Assembly (NCBI GenBank): GCA_019614645.1
Contig: JABWDB010000001.1
Location: 17,587,501-17,651,500, forward strand
DNA: 64,000 bases
Direction of reading: 5' to 3'
From: Stratiolaelaps scimitus
Lineage: Eukaryota; Arthropoda; Arachnida; Mesostigmata; Laelapidae
Under the pieces are notes generated by a model that searched no databases, was not told the origin of the DNA, and saw only the letters and a list, made by a program, of their open reading frames with translations. A program made the position numbers and the translations under genes. Shown here in pieces: positions 1-12,754 of this stretch (positions are counted from its first letter, which is position 1; the number at the start of each line of letters is the position of its first letter).

Positions 1-1733
1 TGTACATGTTACAATGTGTGGCAACCTATAAGCGTTCTTTAATATTTTTCATCTGCATAATTCAGTGTCCTCCTGTCCTATATGTATGCTGATCTTCTAT
101 TGACGTCTCCTCACAACAAATTATCGTATACTTGTTTCTACTTGTTTACTCCGGCAGGACCTGACCGCGTGAAGCCTACCTAGCGAAAGTTAGGGAGTTA
201 AGACGGCGCTTCGAGTTACCAGAGACAGTGGCATACAGACAGTTCGCCGGCAATCAATAGAACTGAAAATGAGAGACAAAGATACCGAGTTCCTCGGAGT
301 TGCAGCTATGACCAACTTTGCATGAAGAAAAGCTAGCAGGAGTGATCGAACATAGAGACCCGTTACCCTGTCAACGGATTCCACCATAAAAAAAAACATT
401 ATTCGAGCTGACACTCAGTTGTTCCCCTATGTGACCGGCTTCAGCCCAAACTATATGTCCCTTCGGTTTAGAAGTCCAAGACGCTCACCTCTAGACCACC
501 GAGGAGACACGGATTTCACCATGTGATGTACCAGACACCGCGGTACCACGAACCTTGAATCGATTGACGCTATTTATGGTGCGAGGCTCCGTGCACTCGC
601 TATAATGGTCAGCAATGCCCGACACAACCCTCTTCGAAGGAATTGGCACATACATGATAACTGTAGTTATTATACAATTCGACATGCGCTGTCCCACGTT
701 GTTTATACGTAGCATCTCCATTAGATTTAATTGAGACTTGATTTCTTGTACATGTTCGTACATTTGCAATTTTGTTCTATACCATTTTACCATATGAGTG
801 GTTCTAATCATCGTTTGATGAATAATATTTAGTAGAAACAATAAACCTCTTTACTAAGAGAAGTTGCATCACTTAAATGATTACACCGCTATTTTCCAAT
901 TTGGATTGTACGTACCAACCGAATTGATGATATGAATAATATGCCGTCTATAGAATATACTATATCAATAATTTACCCTGTCCTTCAAAGAACGGCCTTT
1001 CGGCGAGATGACTCGAGATAGAACCAGCGGGTACCAATCCACAATTGTTTTGCAATCTCTATGATTTTCAGTCGCCCAGCTAATATACAGAGTTGCGGAG
1101 AACCAGACCATCCACCAATGACTTACTCTGATATCCTAACTGCTTCAAAGCGTCGAACTATGTATAAATCAGTTGGGTACGAATGTATTTCGATAGATGG
1201 AATCACTTGTGTGTTACATGCTGCCTTCAAAACGTCGTGCCGACAAACGCTGAAAATAGCCACTGCCCTGACCAAACACCCTCGCGACATATTCTCCGAA
1301 TGCTATTGAGTGTACCGGACGTTGCCCTGCATAAAAGTGGGCGATGTTCACAGGATTGGCACAGTCGACTCGAACGAAGGTCAGAGTGGAAGTTACTATC
1401 GATACTATCGATAGTGAGCGGAGTTGACGGCACGTCAGTGAACACGATGGTAACAATTACTTGTCTTCATTCATAGTTTGCTGTGTTTACTAGAGTAGAA
1501 ATCTGGCGATCTTCGATTGTACCCGGTGGTCCCGTTCCAATGCAAGGCCAGCTAGAACTACGAAGCTCGTTAGGTGACGTCTGTTGCTGACGAAACACGA
1601 AGCGAACGTCTTTTCTTCGAAAGTATTCTTGCTGCAGTCGATTAGTCGATTGCCCGCACTGTCCCTCAAAGGTACAATTGTAACCGACTGACGATCGCAC
1701 TGGGCCGCCCAGACTGAGCGATGTCCCATAATC
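1..1733. other. Mostly non-coding left edge
   Basis: I recognise no gene here. A minus-strand open stretch of 116 codons (491-841) and overlapping open frames on both strands at 1061-1700 read partly protein-like. None has a clear splice-site pair or a recognisable domain, so they are not called. There is no obvious repeat or RNA gene. Confidence 0.4.
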
Positions 1734-2565
1734 GTGCTAAATACGTCGAGAATCCGTTTCTGTACCGATTTACAGAGAACCCATCTCTTCGTAGTAGTGC
1801 TGACGATAGCGCTCTGTTCTGGCAGCATGGGAGCGTTGACCCAAAAGAAGCTTGATGTTATGGTAACGTATACTGACCGCGTCACAAAAACCGTTGGCAA
1901 AACCGTGCTAGGATTTTGTAGGATGTGTAGCTGGTTAGTCTGTAACCGTATTTATGATCTACAATTGAGATCGAATCATCAGTAAGTTCGCACGGGCAAC
2001 TCCGCATCGCACGAGGCACGCACAGATCCTTTTTGCAACGAGCCAAATGAGCAGTGCTATCTATGCGCACAGACGAATTAACACCTCCAATTGAGTTTGC
2101 ACTTAACGACATCTCGAGTTCATACGTCACTACGGCTCTGTCAAACGTCGTGCATTTGGATCATTTCATGAATGCGTGTGAGCATAACATGAGCGAGTAC
2201 TCTAAGCTGTACTTTACGATGACACTTGCTCAATCGGTTGTACATAAAACTCCCGTTACATATCTGTCCCTGAAATTTTGCTGTTGCCGTTGTTAAATAA
2301 TGCTGTCGTTTTCTAGATAATGGAGCCTCTCAATGTCCTGATGCAAGGCCCAGAAGAACTGGACCATCTCGAGCTGTCACAGAACTCCTCTGACTTAGCC
2401 TTTATATACAAGCTTGACATGATCGTGGACGAATATCACAATAATTGTACGGTGTGCATTTTAGATGCAGTTAAATATCGCTATCAAGAATACGACATGA
2501 AGCTTTGCGTGCGCAATACGACAAACAGCTACATCGCGGAGCTCAGCGAATTGTTCGAAACATAA
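1734..2565 (+). CDS. Probable secreted protein gene, three exons (structure tentative)
   Basis: Not recognised by family. The first open stretch (from 1734) has a hydrophobic leader-like segment (LFVVVLTIALCSGSMG), suggesting a signal peptide and a secreted product. A workable model is exon 1 to 1917 (donor GTAGGA, one base left over), exon 2 from an acceptor near 2055 or 2073 to about 2236-2254, and exon 3 from 2317 (after TTTTCTAG) to the TAA at 2563-2565. The phases are compatible (1 then 0). Exons 2 and 3 encode a helical, acidic, Cys-containing protein with two possible N-glycosylation sites in exon 3 (NCT, NTT). The introns would be short (60-155 bp). The splice sites of exons 1 and 2 are weak, and 1490-1900 is also open on the minus strand, so boundaries are uncertain. 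Confidence 0.4.
2317..2565 (+). CDS. Terminal exon of the probable secreted protein gene
   Basis: This is the best supported exon of the 1.7-2.6 kb locus. A pyrimidine-rich TTTTCTAG acceptor precedes an 82-codon open frame with balanced codon use ending in TAA. Only phase 0 is open. It contains segments such as DLAFIYKLDMIVDEYHNN and a Cys-x2-Cys pair (NCTVCIL). It could instead be a single-exon ORF starting at the ATG at 2320. No family is recognised. Confidence 0.45.
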   Translation: MMEPLNVLMQGPEELDHLELSQNSSDLAFIYKLDMIVDEYHNNCTVCILDAVKYRYQEYDMKLCVRNTTNSYIAELSELFET

Positions 2566-2606
2566 TGAGAACGTCTGAAGTCAACCAGATCTTTTTTATA
2601 TATAAG

Positions 2607-2629
2607 TATATATATATATATATATATAT
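2607..2629. repeat. (TA)n microsatellite
   Basis: Alternating TA run about 40 bases after the stop codon of the 2.3-2.6 kb exon. Confidence 0.9.
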
Positions 2630-3437
2630 GTTGGCAAACAACTACTGAATACAATAGAGATCATGCATAGGTTTCTACTAATGCTTGGAGGCGAATATCA
2701 GAAGGGTATCATTTCGAGTTCTATCAGTGTGTTACACCATGTTTCTATGTACTAGTAGTATATTTACGTTCAGCACATCATAATAACTGACGAATGCGAA
2801 ATAAAGTGCCGCTTGCAGCTTAATTCTTACAAATTCATACAAAAAAAGAACTTTTTTTTCTTGCTTGAGTGGTATCAAATTAATTAATAATTTAATTAAT
2901 TAATCAGATAACCTAAACAGGAAGCATGCAGCGAGATATATCTTCCTCATATACTTATCATATTTGTAAATAGTAAATCTCGATAGGCCACTATTCGTAA
3001 TAGTAAGTGGGTAATGAGATGTTATAATTGCACTGAAGGAGACTATGTAGATGGAAGATCTTTTATGGTGATCTCTTCTTCAACAAATGCAGGTACTCTA
3101 TTTTTATTACTAGTAATTTATAAACGTAATGAAATGTGCAACTCCGTTATTTCATAGTTTACGTAATGAACAGCAATGGATTGGTTTCAAAAAAAGATAA
3201 ATGGTTAAATTTTACACAAATAATTTGGCTGACCTCGTAGATCGACTACCGAAGAGGACTAATATGGTGGTAGAGGATCTCATCTCCCAAGGTTATCATA
3301 TTTGTCGCTAAATCTATGTACCAGCATAAAGTTATGCAAATCATTTTCTAATCTTGCTACAAAATTTGCTACGTTTCAGCCTGTTGCCGATAACAATAGA
3401 CCAATGGAGGAGGAGTTGGGGATGCAGAGTACATAAG

Positions 3438-3442
<5 letters not shown>

Positions 3443-3471
<29 letters not shown>

Positions 3472-3472
3472 C
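3443..3472. repeat. (TA)n microsatellite
   Basis: Alternating TA run with one interruption at its left end. Confidence 0.9.
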
Positions 3473-5246
3473 TGGTTAGAAAGACGGAATGCACCCACCG
3501 AAATTGGCAGCGTCATAAGCCGCATCCTATAAGAACTCAATTTCCAATGCGACTCAAGTAACGCGGCGAAGAGATTTCGACCATCACTCTATCCAATCCC
3601 TCTCATGTATCAGTGAATCGAGAGCCAGAGGGAGTAATTCCGTCTGCTCTGTTTATACTATCTCGGACAGTAGAGGGATTGCCACAAAGCCGGTTTGTTG
3701 CGTAACGCTGAGCGTTTAGTCGGCGGCAGGCGTTACAGAAGCGCCTAGGATTGGCTCTCGAATAGTACAGCAGTGTCGCTGTCAGCCCTCTTGGTCGTTT
3801 GGTATTGTCGAGGTGACGTTGCAATGCAGCCCCCTTCGTAGCGCCCAGCTACTGCAACCTTTTCGCAACTCGTTCGGTCAAGCGCAAAGCAGCGAAGCCC
3901 TGTTGTGGCGGTTCTGGCGGCCAGGGACGGCGGCGGCGGTTGGGGCTCGTTCTCGGAGAGCTTAAGCCGAAATCTTAGGAGTCACATTGACAAGCGCGGT
4001 CCGGCCGAGTCCTCGCAATCGATCATGATTGACGATAGTGATGATCCCCCCTTTTCTCAAGCCGCGGTCGTCTTCGTCACCGTCGTCATCGATCCGTCTG
4101 TCAGCCGATTCGTCCGTGTGCCTGTTCATTTCGGCTAACTGCAACCATTTGAAAGCATCAGCCGAGGGCAAGGCACCCCGAAGATTCAAAGGAGATTACA
4201 TTGCACTCGTCAATTCGCTGTCTGCCTGTCGCGTGAATGCCACTGGTCCAATTACCAACCCCTGCAGCCGAGCCTCGTCTCTACTCGTCGTCATCCTCAT
4301 ATTAGAACCGAAATTGAAGGAGTCCACCTCAGTTGCTGGTGGCCAGCAGTAGTAATGGTAGTATTACCATTTGCCGATTCGGCCTAATTGCGAAACAGGT
4401 AATTAGAGATTTGAGAAATGTGTGGGTGTTTGTCAACAGCTGGGTTGGTATTTATAATTCAATATATAAACGTATTATGCATGTGCAGCTCCAGCTCGGC
4501 AGCCAAAGGCTCAGGACGCCTCCCCCAAATGGAAGAAGCTAACGTGTGTGGCCAAAGCTCTCGCAATGACATCCTATCAACGTGTGTAGTGCAGGGCTAT
4601 TAGACGAATAATTGGACAGTGATCTCCATGGAAATGATATGAACTGAAATCGGATAGATTATAATAAACGCTAGCAATCAACGCATGCGATATTTAAATC
4701 TACGTCGTAATAAGGTGCGAGCTATCCGCGATGACTGTAATTATCGTCGCCTGCATTTTCACGCCAGCCTAACGGTCGGTTCGAGCATGTCAAATATGAA
4801 GTGGACGTTACAGCAGCGAGAGACGACCATACAGCTCAGCATTCGATCGAGCGGTCAATTATCTCCTATGAGAGATTGAATGCTCGTTCAATGACGGCGT
4901 CATGATGATCGGGAAATCCCTGCTGATCATGCCACACGATTGCCATACGAGGTCATCGAATATCAACCATTTGATTGTAGCTCAGGGGGAAATGCCGTAA
5001 TATTTGGATGCCTCGGCTGCGCTTGCAATTTTTCCCGGTCGATTACAAATATTCGAGCTATTCTTATTATTATTATTATTCAAATATTCATGACGAATGT
5101 GGGCGGGGGTATTGGAGCGGTTCGAGCAGCGACGACATGGAGTACAATGAGGGGTCGCTGATGGATTTCTGATTTCTCTAAATTCAAATCTGCGGAAGCA
5201 ATGGGACTTTTCAAATCAACAGAAGCTGCGACCCATTAAATTCGAT

Positions 5247-5250
<4 letters not shown>

Positions 5251-5279
<29 letters not shown>
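5251..5279. repeat. (TC)n microsatellite
   Basis: Pure TC run of about 29 bp. Confidence 0.9.
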
Positions 5280-7080
5280 GGGAATTATTTTCCATTATGG
5301 CCAGATATGCTTTTTCTATGTCAGGTACCCGCTATCGTAGGCAAGATAGGGCCGAACATTTTTAGGGATAGTGTCTATGGAGGAGAAATGGAAGTCGACA
5401 AGTGCACGGCGGAGAACTGTATGCCTAAATCGTAGGCTCGGGATAGAATTTTCGGCCTGAAGTGCGTCTGCGATCTAGAGTTGACTAGCTTGGACGATTG
5501 CTTTGGTTTGTTTCTTAGCGGAAATGACCGCTGCGAGGAAATACGCTGCAAGGAATTGGCAAGAAATTTAGACAACCTACGCTACATGATGAAAATGTTT
5601 AGCGGCACAATTGTTTGTCTCACACAGGTATAGCTGACCGACATATCGTGCTCCTCTTGTGAGGGCGGTGTCCAACATAATAAGTGAGTTTAAGACGACG
5701 TTGGAGTTACTTAAGTATTCAGTTATTGTCATTATTCTAATTATAGGTAAGCACTAAGAGCAGTATCTAAGTCTATCCACGTTCTGAGTCAAGATTTCAA
5801 AAATGGCGTCTTATATTACCTTTCCCACTGACGCAACATTTCTACACTGATAAGTGTATATTAGCTGTGATGGATGCGATACTGTTTCAGGCAACCGACA
5901 CCGACCACCGACTCCAGTTAATGCAGTTGTAATACGCCCACACCTTCCCCGAAGTATCGGTTAACATAACGGTGTTCTTATTCTATTTAGCATAGCCAGC
6001 ACCCAAGTCATTCCACAGCCATCAACACTATAACAAACACGACTTTCAGAAAACATGTACCACGAACATGGTTCTCCACCAACATTTCGACTGCCTTCAC
6101 CCAACCTCAATCTGACAGCTGATGCCCTATAAGAATCTGGCGTTCATGACAGACCGCTGTTGGTCGTACTCGTTACTTTCCAAATGTCTTACTTTGATTT
6201 GCACTCTGACGCGATACGGAAACTCGATCTGTCTCGAAATATCTCACGCAATTTCCTTCTTGTATGTTCAAGAGCGAACCAGACAGGAGACATCAGTCAC
6301 ATTTCACAACTGGACGTTTTCAATTTGTTCAAAATGACAGCCCAACGGAATGACAGCCGTCCGTACACCATGTCATACCATTAAATTGGCTCTATAGTAT
6401 AACGTGGTACAGTCGACCGCTTTGAAATTGATTATTAATTGAATGCTGCCTCACCCTAGTTACTTCGACAGGGCTAATGGCAATGTGAGTCAGGTGCTGG
6501 TTACCGTATTTCGGGCTCTGTCTAGCCTGTTCCTAGGCAGTAAGTGGAGCTAATCATTAAAGCAGCGTGTAAGTGAATTCGAATTAGCCTCCACGCCTGC
6601 TTTGTCTAGTCTTTCGGCACAGACTTCCTTAATTAATGCTAAGTTTTTTAAAAGAGTTGAAATCCCACAGTGGCAATGCCCCCATCAATGGCCTCTTAAC
6701 CACGACGGTGGTGAGAATCACGCGGCAGGAAATGTACCAAGCTACGAAATAGCTAGGATAGTAAGAAATTTAGTAGTCCCGAAAATCGAACGGTCTTCGG
6801 CGGAAGGGTGAACCCAAACCCTCACTGTATGAGTTCAACGCCAATATACGGTTGATATCTCAGATCGAGTATATAGCGTTTATGGACAGCCACGTTCTGA
6901 TTGGGACCCTGCCATCCAAATCATTATGTATCCTCCTTCATTTTTGATTTTCGCGTTGTGTGATTGCGTCCTCAACGGGTTTATAACTTTGATTATTCTT
7001 GGTTGTGCGCGTCGTGTAGTGGTAGTTGGGTCACCAAGGTTACGTATGCTCGTAAAATGTCTACCTTCCTTTTTTAATTT

Positions 7081-7117
7081 GCCGGCCTGACTCCCAGCCA
7101 ACATTTAACGTCCATCC
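7081..7117. repeat. Dispersed repeat block shared with 41907-41944
   Basis: This 37-bp block (GCCGGCCTGACTCCCAGCC, then an AACATTTAAC core and TCCATCC) recurs with a few changes at 41907-41944. There it sits beside a tRNA-like B-box repeat and the 3' end of a retroelement. About 60 bp upstream here, near 7010, is a sequence (GTGTAGTGGTAG) resembling a tRNA A-box region. It may be part of a SINE; the boundaries are unknown. Confidence 0.4.
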
Positions 7118-8478
7118 CCTTAGACCATGACTCATACATTATTGAAGTTGTGGGGGTGGTAAACCCGGTATGTAATCAATTTCCCGCTGCTTTAATGGTT
7201 AAAAAATTGATTTCTACACGACACCTTATAGTAGTCGTGTAGTGCTCTAATACCTAGACTTCTTCGAGTTATTGCGTCCACACCTAACGATTGCACACTG
7301 AAATCCAGTTTCTAAACACACAATGACGCGAATTCCAGATATGGTGTTTTTTTCTTTTAACTTTTAACTTTCTTGCAAGCATTTTCCGAAGAAACATTAC
7401 GTTGTCCCTTGAATTTTGCAATGTCTCAATACATGTGGCTTTTCTCCCATAAATCATACCAATCAAGCCGCTCCCGAACTTCTGATACCAAACACACGCA
7501 TTGATTATCCCTCCAAAGACTACGTCCTTTATGAGGAGCACCATAGTCGACAATCGATTGTGTATACTTTAATCTAAACACAAGATCAATTAACTCTGAG
7601 ATTGTCCGCTTCAGGATGCCACTGTTCGAACTCGACCACTCGAGTGGAGCGAGAAGAATGACGAAGATGATGATGATCTCAATGATTACAGGAAGCCAGC
7701 GTCGTCTCCGCCGTGATGGTCTCGTAAAGCACAATATCGCCTTTGCGAAGTCACTTGAAAACCCTTAGCATCGTCAAGTCATCGAGGAGTTCGCGACAAT
7801 AGTTTCAGTCCGCCCTTATCTTTGAGCCTTGATCATTTTCAAGATTCGGGAGCTACAAAGCTGTAGCCGGATAATTAGCCATTCGCCGACTGTCGAAAGC
7901 GTTCAAAAGGAGCGCGGTCATCCGTTGAGAAAGACATCTGGCGCTCCGGGCACCAGCAACGCCAGACGGTGGAGAGAGTCCGGGCAGAAAATCGGCCATG
8001 CAAAGAGGCCAAGGTGATGCGGGAGCGATTAAGCGGTCTGATCCAGAAAGGCCGGCCGGGTATTGAAGCGGCCCACTGACGCGTGTGAAAACGCGACTTG
8101 AGTCACGAGAACGGTAGGTCTATAGGTCGCTTGGGAGCCCTTAGAACTGTTCGAGACAAAGGGCCGCGTTTCTCTCAACTTTGGCCGCGAAATATCGAAT
8201 ATGGGTCAATCTAACCACTCAAAACTGAAAAGGTCACACTCTTATTGAAGGGTAATACTTCGTTATGAACGGGTAGTGTCAGCGTATTCAGATCTGCCAC
8301 TAAGAAGTAATAACTAATTTTACGCTCCTGTCTGAGACTACTTAAACAATGAACTCATATACTAGATAGAGAACGCAATCACTATTGGAGAAAGAGTTTA
8401 CTTTGCGCTAATGTAGGCGTCGCGAGGCATTCAAGATTAACCGGAATTTCGAAACGAATTTCATTCGAGAACAACGTG

Positions 8479-8482
<4 letters not shown>

Positions 8483-8514
<32 letters not shown>
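8483..8514. repeat. (TA)n microsatellite
   Basis: Pure TA run of about 32 bp. Confidence 0.9.
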
Positions 8515-8517
<3 letters not shown>

Positions 8518-10864
8518 TGTATGGAAGAGGCAATTTAGATAACTATTAATATTCGCTGCTATACTTGGTAAATAAATGGCTCAAAGCGGTCCGCAGAGCC
8601 GAGAACGAAGTTTGGCACAAGGCGACGGCTGCCTCGACTACTGCCTTAGTCCCTGTTGGTTTTCAGCTCGAGGAGATGCAGCGTAATAATATACGGATTC
8701 AAATTGGTTTCTCCTCCTGCGCCGCGTGTGTTCCATTGTATTGCCTGACAATACTCGTACAAACTAATTGAATCATGCCGTAAACAGAATATACAGACAC
8801 CGAATATACGCGGCCTTTATAACTACGGAGGCTGCCACCTTTGTTATTTTAATAGCTTCGTGGTGGAGACAATGTGACTAAGAAATCTGCGATGTAGACA
8901 CATGGTAAAAACGAATTGGTGACCCTAAGGACGCTGTCTATTTGCGGCAGATCACTAGAGACAAGAAGGGCCGATATTCTATTAGGATTCTTGTGCTGTT
9001 AGATGTTGCCTTTTTGACCGCAATACGGGCAGCATATTGATGAAGTTTCATTTACAACGATCATAAATATTAGTAGCGATTGGTTCAGATTGATTTTATC
9101 GACCTGGTATGTTGCGACTGTACCAGCATATGCGTACAAGGCATATACATTGATAAACGCCTGATTGATAAACACCTCCGAAGGTAACGATTGGAAGTCT
9201 ACCCACAGAATGATGCCTGGAAGGAAATCACCTCGAACTTGTATACTAGCAAATAGTAAATTCTCACACGAAATTCGATTAGCCGAAGTCCCGAAGCCAC
9301 ATTAGCCTTCAGGTTTTATTATGTTGCAACTTCGATCGGTGTCGAATGCGTATCCCGGACAAGATTGGAGTGAGCATTGCAAGACGCCTTGGGATTAGTA
9401 TTACACAGACGCGTTTAGCCTTTTTGAGAGCCGAAACCCTCAGCAAGCGAAGTAGTGGCACGCATGAATTTGAAACGGCAAAGCAACGAAAATTGAGAGC
9501 ACTGCCAACAAAGCAGAGCTCATTTCAGCTTTCTTTCTCTATACCCATTCATCCATTCTCCCTTCTCTGGTCTTCGTTTTTCTCTACGCGGTACGAGACC
9601 ATAGGACGGGCAGCTTGACAAGCTGTGGAGTGGTGCATAGATGCAAGTGAACGCAGGCAGGCAGAAAGGGGTTCAGGCGATAGGCCCCGTTCGCCACCAC
9701 TCTAAAACCGAAGCCAGTGGTCCGACAAACCATTTGCGAAAGAGGAGAAGCGAAGAACCGCGGCTGGAAGAGGACGCAGCAGGCTCTGGCGGTGGTGGTG
9801 GCGGCGGCCCCCGTTAGAAGAAAAGGCCGACACAGAGGAGGGCCATCAAAGCGGAAGTGGTTTTACGTCCGGGTGTACGTCCGAGCATCAGAAGGCGAAC
9901 CCCGGGGGCCGGAGGCTGTGGCGACAGAGAAGGTCGATGCATTGTCTGCTCGCAGCGGAATACAAAAGTGCGCCAAATCTCTTCCCTGCATTCATTTCGT
10001 TACTTCCGGAAGAGCTTGTCCAGTATAGGAGCAAGGCGAGGTCGGATTCGCATTTTCCAGCCTCGAGCGAAGTTGTTTTTTCATTGGGGGGCTAAGAGGA
10101 AGGGGGGTTGCAACATGCCTCTGTTCGTTTGCGGTCGTGCATAGCTCTTTCGATAATTTATGATCCCCTCTTAATTATAGCAACTTTGGGTGAACAGGCG
10201 ACCACTGAGATTAGGAATCCCGCTGCTGTTACCGTTGTCGTGACAACTGTACGATCGTGATATGTTTTATCTTTTCTTTTTTCTGCGTTTTTATTGCCTT
10301 TCGATCCCCCCCCCCGGCCAAACTCTGCTGAACGAGATCAGATCGGACAATCGGAATTCTGTACCTTCACGGTGACTTAATTTAGGAGGGCGGCCCATAA
10401 ACCATGTTATAGTTATGTCTTGTTCTGCCAAGCGAAGTTGCTTCATGCGGTGTTATAGCCCTGCCGTTTAACGTTCACTTTGACGGCACAGCGGTGCTAC
10501 ATGAAGGGATTAAGTACGCTACGGCTGGTTCATTTTATGTTCGTCTATACAACAATATAAGCATTACTCTTTTTGGCATTGCCTATCTAACAGAAAACGA
10601 TTATATATTGTCTATGATCGACGGGGCTCGGTTCGCTGGATCGCTTGACGATTTTGAAGAGCCACTGGAGAAAATAGCATCATGAATGGATAAGGCAATA
10701 ACTCGTTATATTCAAGAGGTTCAGTTAGTTGCCTAGCTGCTTATATAAAGGCCGTCGAATCATTAGTTTTCGACACTAGTAATTATAATAGATATAACAA
10801 GATTCAACAAACACAAAAGTATATTTGTGTTCAGTGCTCATTTTAGTCATTGTTTTAGGAGACG

Positions 10865-10890
10865 TATATATATATATATATATATATATC
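10865..10890. repeat. (TA)n microsatellite
   Basis: Pure TA run. It creates a spurious YIYIYI-type open frame. Confidence 0.9.
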
Positions 10891-12013
10891 ATTATCTGTT
10901 AGATACCCTTGTGTTTGTTACTACAATGGTAGTCAGCAGTGTTCTTCGCAATGCGACGTCACCCGAATGTGATGTCCTACGGGAGGAAGCTTTCATTTTC
11001 TGCACGTATATAAGATGAAACAAGATTGCCACACAAGGTAGAGTACAATACAAGAACAGAGCTGTTTGGGGTATATGCCGAGACACGACGGCCTCATCTG
11101 TAGTCACCAGCTTTCTACAGCAATAGACCGAGTTGTCCAAGCCACTCTCACTGTTTTTGCTATACCCCAAACTTCCGACCTGTTTACTGCCAACTTGTTT
11201 GCTGCGTTGTCAATTGGTGGTGCTCTTTTCGGCTAATAACACGATTTGCCCAATAGACTCGTCAAGCCAAGCGACGAAACAGTCGGCAAGCGGAAGCAAG
11301 TATCTATAATATGAACTTCGACTACAGTCGTTTCTTAACCTAAATTTTACAGCCCGGCATAGCAACCAGCCCACGTTGTTCTTCATGCAGATGTGTGATT
11401 ACCACACGACCGTTCAGTAACATCACCAATCCACCTGAAATATGGATGAACTGTTGCATGCGTCTCTGAACAGAGTTGACTTGCATGTATCGGTGAATTA
11501 CAAAACAAAAAAAACTGCACCTCGTGTAGTAGTGCGTTTTGTCATACGAGATAGGCTTTGTCAATGTTTTAGACGAAGCAAAGAATACATGCACTACACG
11601 TCACAGTACGACGGGGAGGCAGGGCAGGGAACAGCCTCAAGGATAAAGGGCCTAGATCATAGATGTCCAATTGACGTTATGATACAGTCCCTTGAAACTG
11701 CTGGCATGTGTCCCGAATATGCAAAGCGTCGCAGAAGTATGCTAATGCCGGGCGCGAGTGGCGCGTTGAACCACTTCTGTTGCAACGGGGGGCAATATTG
11801 AAAATTAGAGGAACATTCAGATTTTTAGGCTCCCATGAGTTGTCACTGACGTCGCTCAACGTCAACACGTAACGAGACAGGTTTTTCTTCAATGGAGAAT
11901 GCCCGATTTCCGTGTTATCTCATATGTACGATAGAATATAATTTGCTTATGGCAGACAGCTACGATATGTCGAGAATATGTTGCAATTAGAATATGTCGA
12001 CCCTCTAATCGAC

Positions 12014-12192
12014 CTACGACATGTTAATCCACACGTCGACTTTAATGTCAACCGCTAACAGTTCTTCCACCAGTTGGCCTTCGACACTCATTTGAATATT
12101 CAGCTTGCATCGCTTAAAATCTTCTTTCAGAAATGCATTGGCATACGCCTCAAGTCCTGTTTGCATTGTGAGTGTCAAGGATGACGCAGAAC
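12014..12192 (-). CDS. Probable terminal exon of an unrecognised minus-strand gene
   Basis: Read on the minus strand, an acceptor-like CTGATCAG is followed by 59 open codons with coding-like codon use ending in TAG. The peptide is charged and amphipathic, with pieces such as AYANAFLKEDFKRCKLNIQ and LVEELLAVDIKVDVW. No family is recognised. A second minus-strand coding-like stretch lies at 12536-12754, but its simple donor choices leave phase 0 while this exon needs one carried base. At least one exon or splice choice is therefore missing. A plus-strand 37-bp segment at about 12131-12167 with good-looking splice sites overlaps it, so strand is likely but not certain. Confidence 0.4.
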
Positions 12193-12535
12193 CTGATCAG
12201 AAACTGACTCTCAATAGCGACATGTTCTCTTGTCGAACCACTAACGTGAGATTGACTTTGTGCTAAGTGAGTTTTTCCAGATGACTCGAGGGCACTTCAA
12301 AGCAAGCTTTGAAAACTGAAGTGTTCCAGTATACCATCACTGCGCGCCACATATCAGTGGATGAGATAAACAAGGAGTCGGCTATAATGCTCATTTCTGT
12401 GAACATCACCAGTGAGTGTGATATTAATTATGTCTAGGGTTCAACCATGGTTAAGTAGAAAAAAAAGATCTTGCTAGATGAGAACAGTGTATCGTTATTT
12501 AGACAGATATTATATTTTTCGTCATCTCTGGCTCA

Positions 12536-12754
12536 TTAGGTCATCACCAACTTTACGAAATCCATGTACTTGCGCAGTCGGGTACCCCCAACTACGTCGA
12601 CGATAGCAAGGAACAGCTGAATTACATTGACAGAGCGTGATAGTCTTGCGTAAGAGGTCGTCCGAGTTTCTAGTGTTCGCCAGCTCTGAGTAACTTCTAG
12701 TAGTGGTGAAACTGTATTAGACTCCGCTTTGGGAAGCAAGCCGACTGAAATCAT
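12536..12754 (-). CDS. Possible exon of the same minus-strand gene
   Basis: A 72-codon minus-strand open frame includes the stretch NVIQLFLAIVDVVGGTRLRK and ends in TAA at 12536-12538. Donor-like GTAAAG and GTGATG occur just before the stop, so the true exon may end slightly earlier. Its association with the exon at 12014-12192 is by proximity and strand only. No domain is recognised. Confidence 0.3.
   Translation of the reverse strand: MISVGLLPKAESNTVSPLLEVTQSWRTLETRTTSYARLSRSVNVIQLFLAIVDVVGGTRLRKYMDFVKLVMT

Larger units (their letters stand above)
2566..12013. other. Intergenic DNA with microsatellites and weak ORFs
   Basis: About 9.4 kb in which I support no gene. It holds TA tracts (near 2607, 3443, 8483, 10865) and a TC tract (5251). 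GC-richer blocks with overlapping open frames lie at 3.6-4.3 kb and 9.7-10.1 kb and could be promoter or 5' UTR DNA. A block at 7081-7117 is shared with 41907-41944. Open frames at 4029-4352, 9717-10028 and 10494-10685 have no domains or splice context. Confidence 0.4.
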
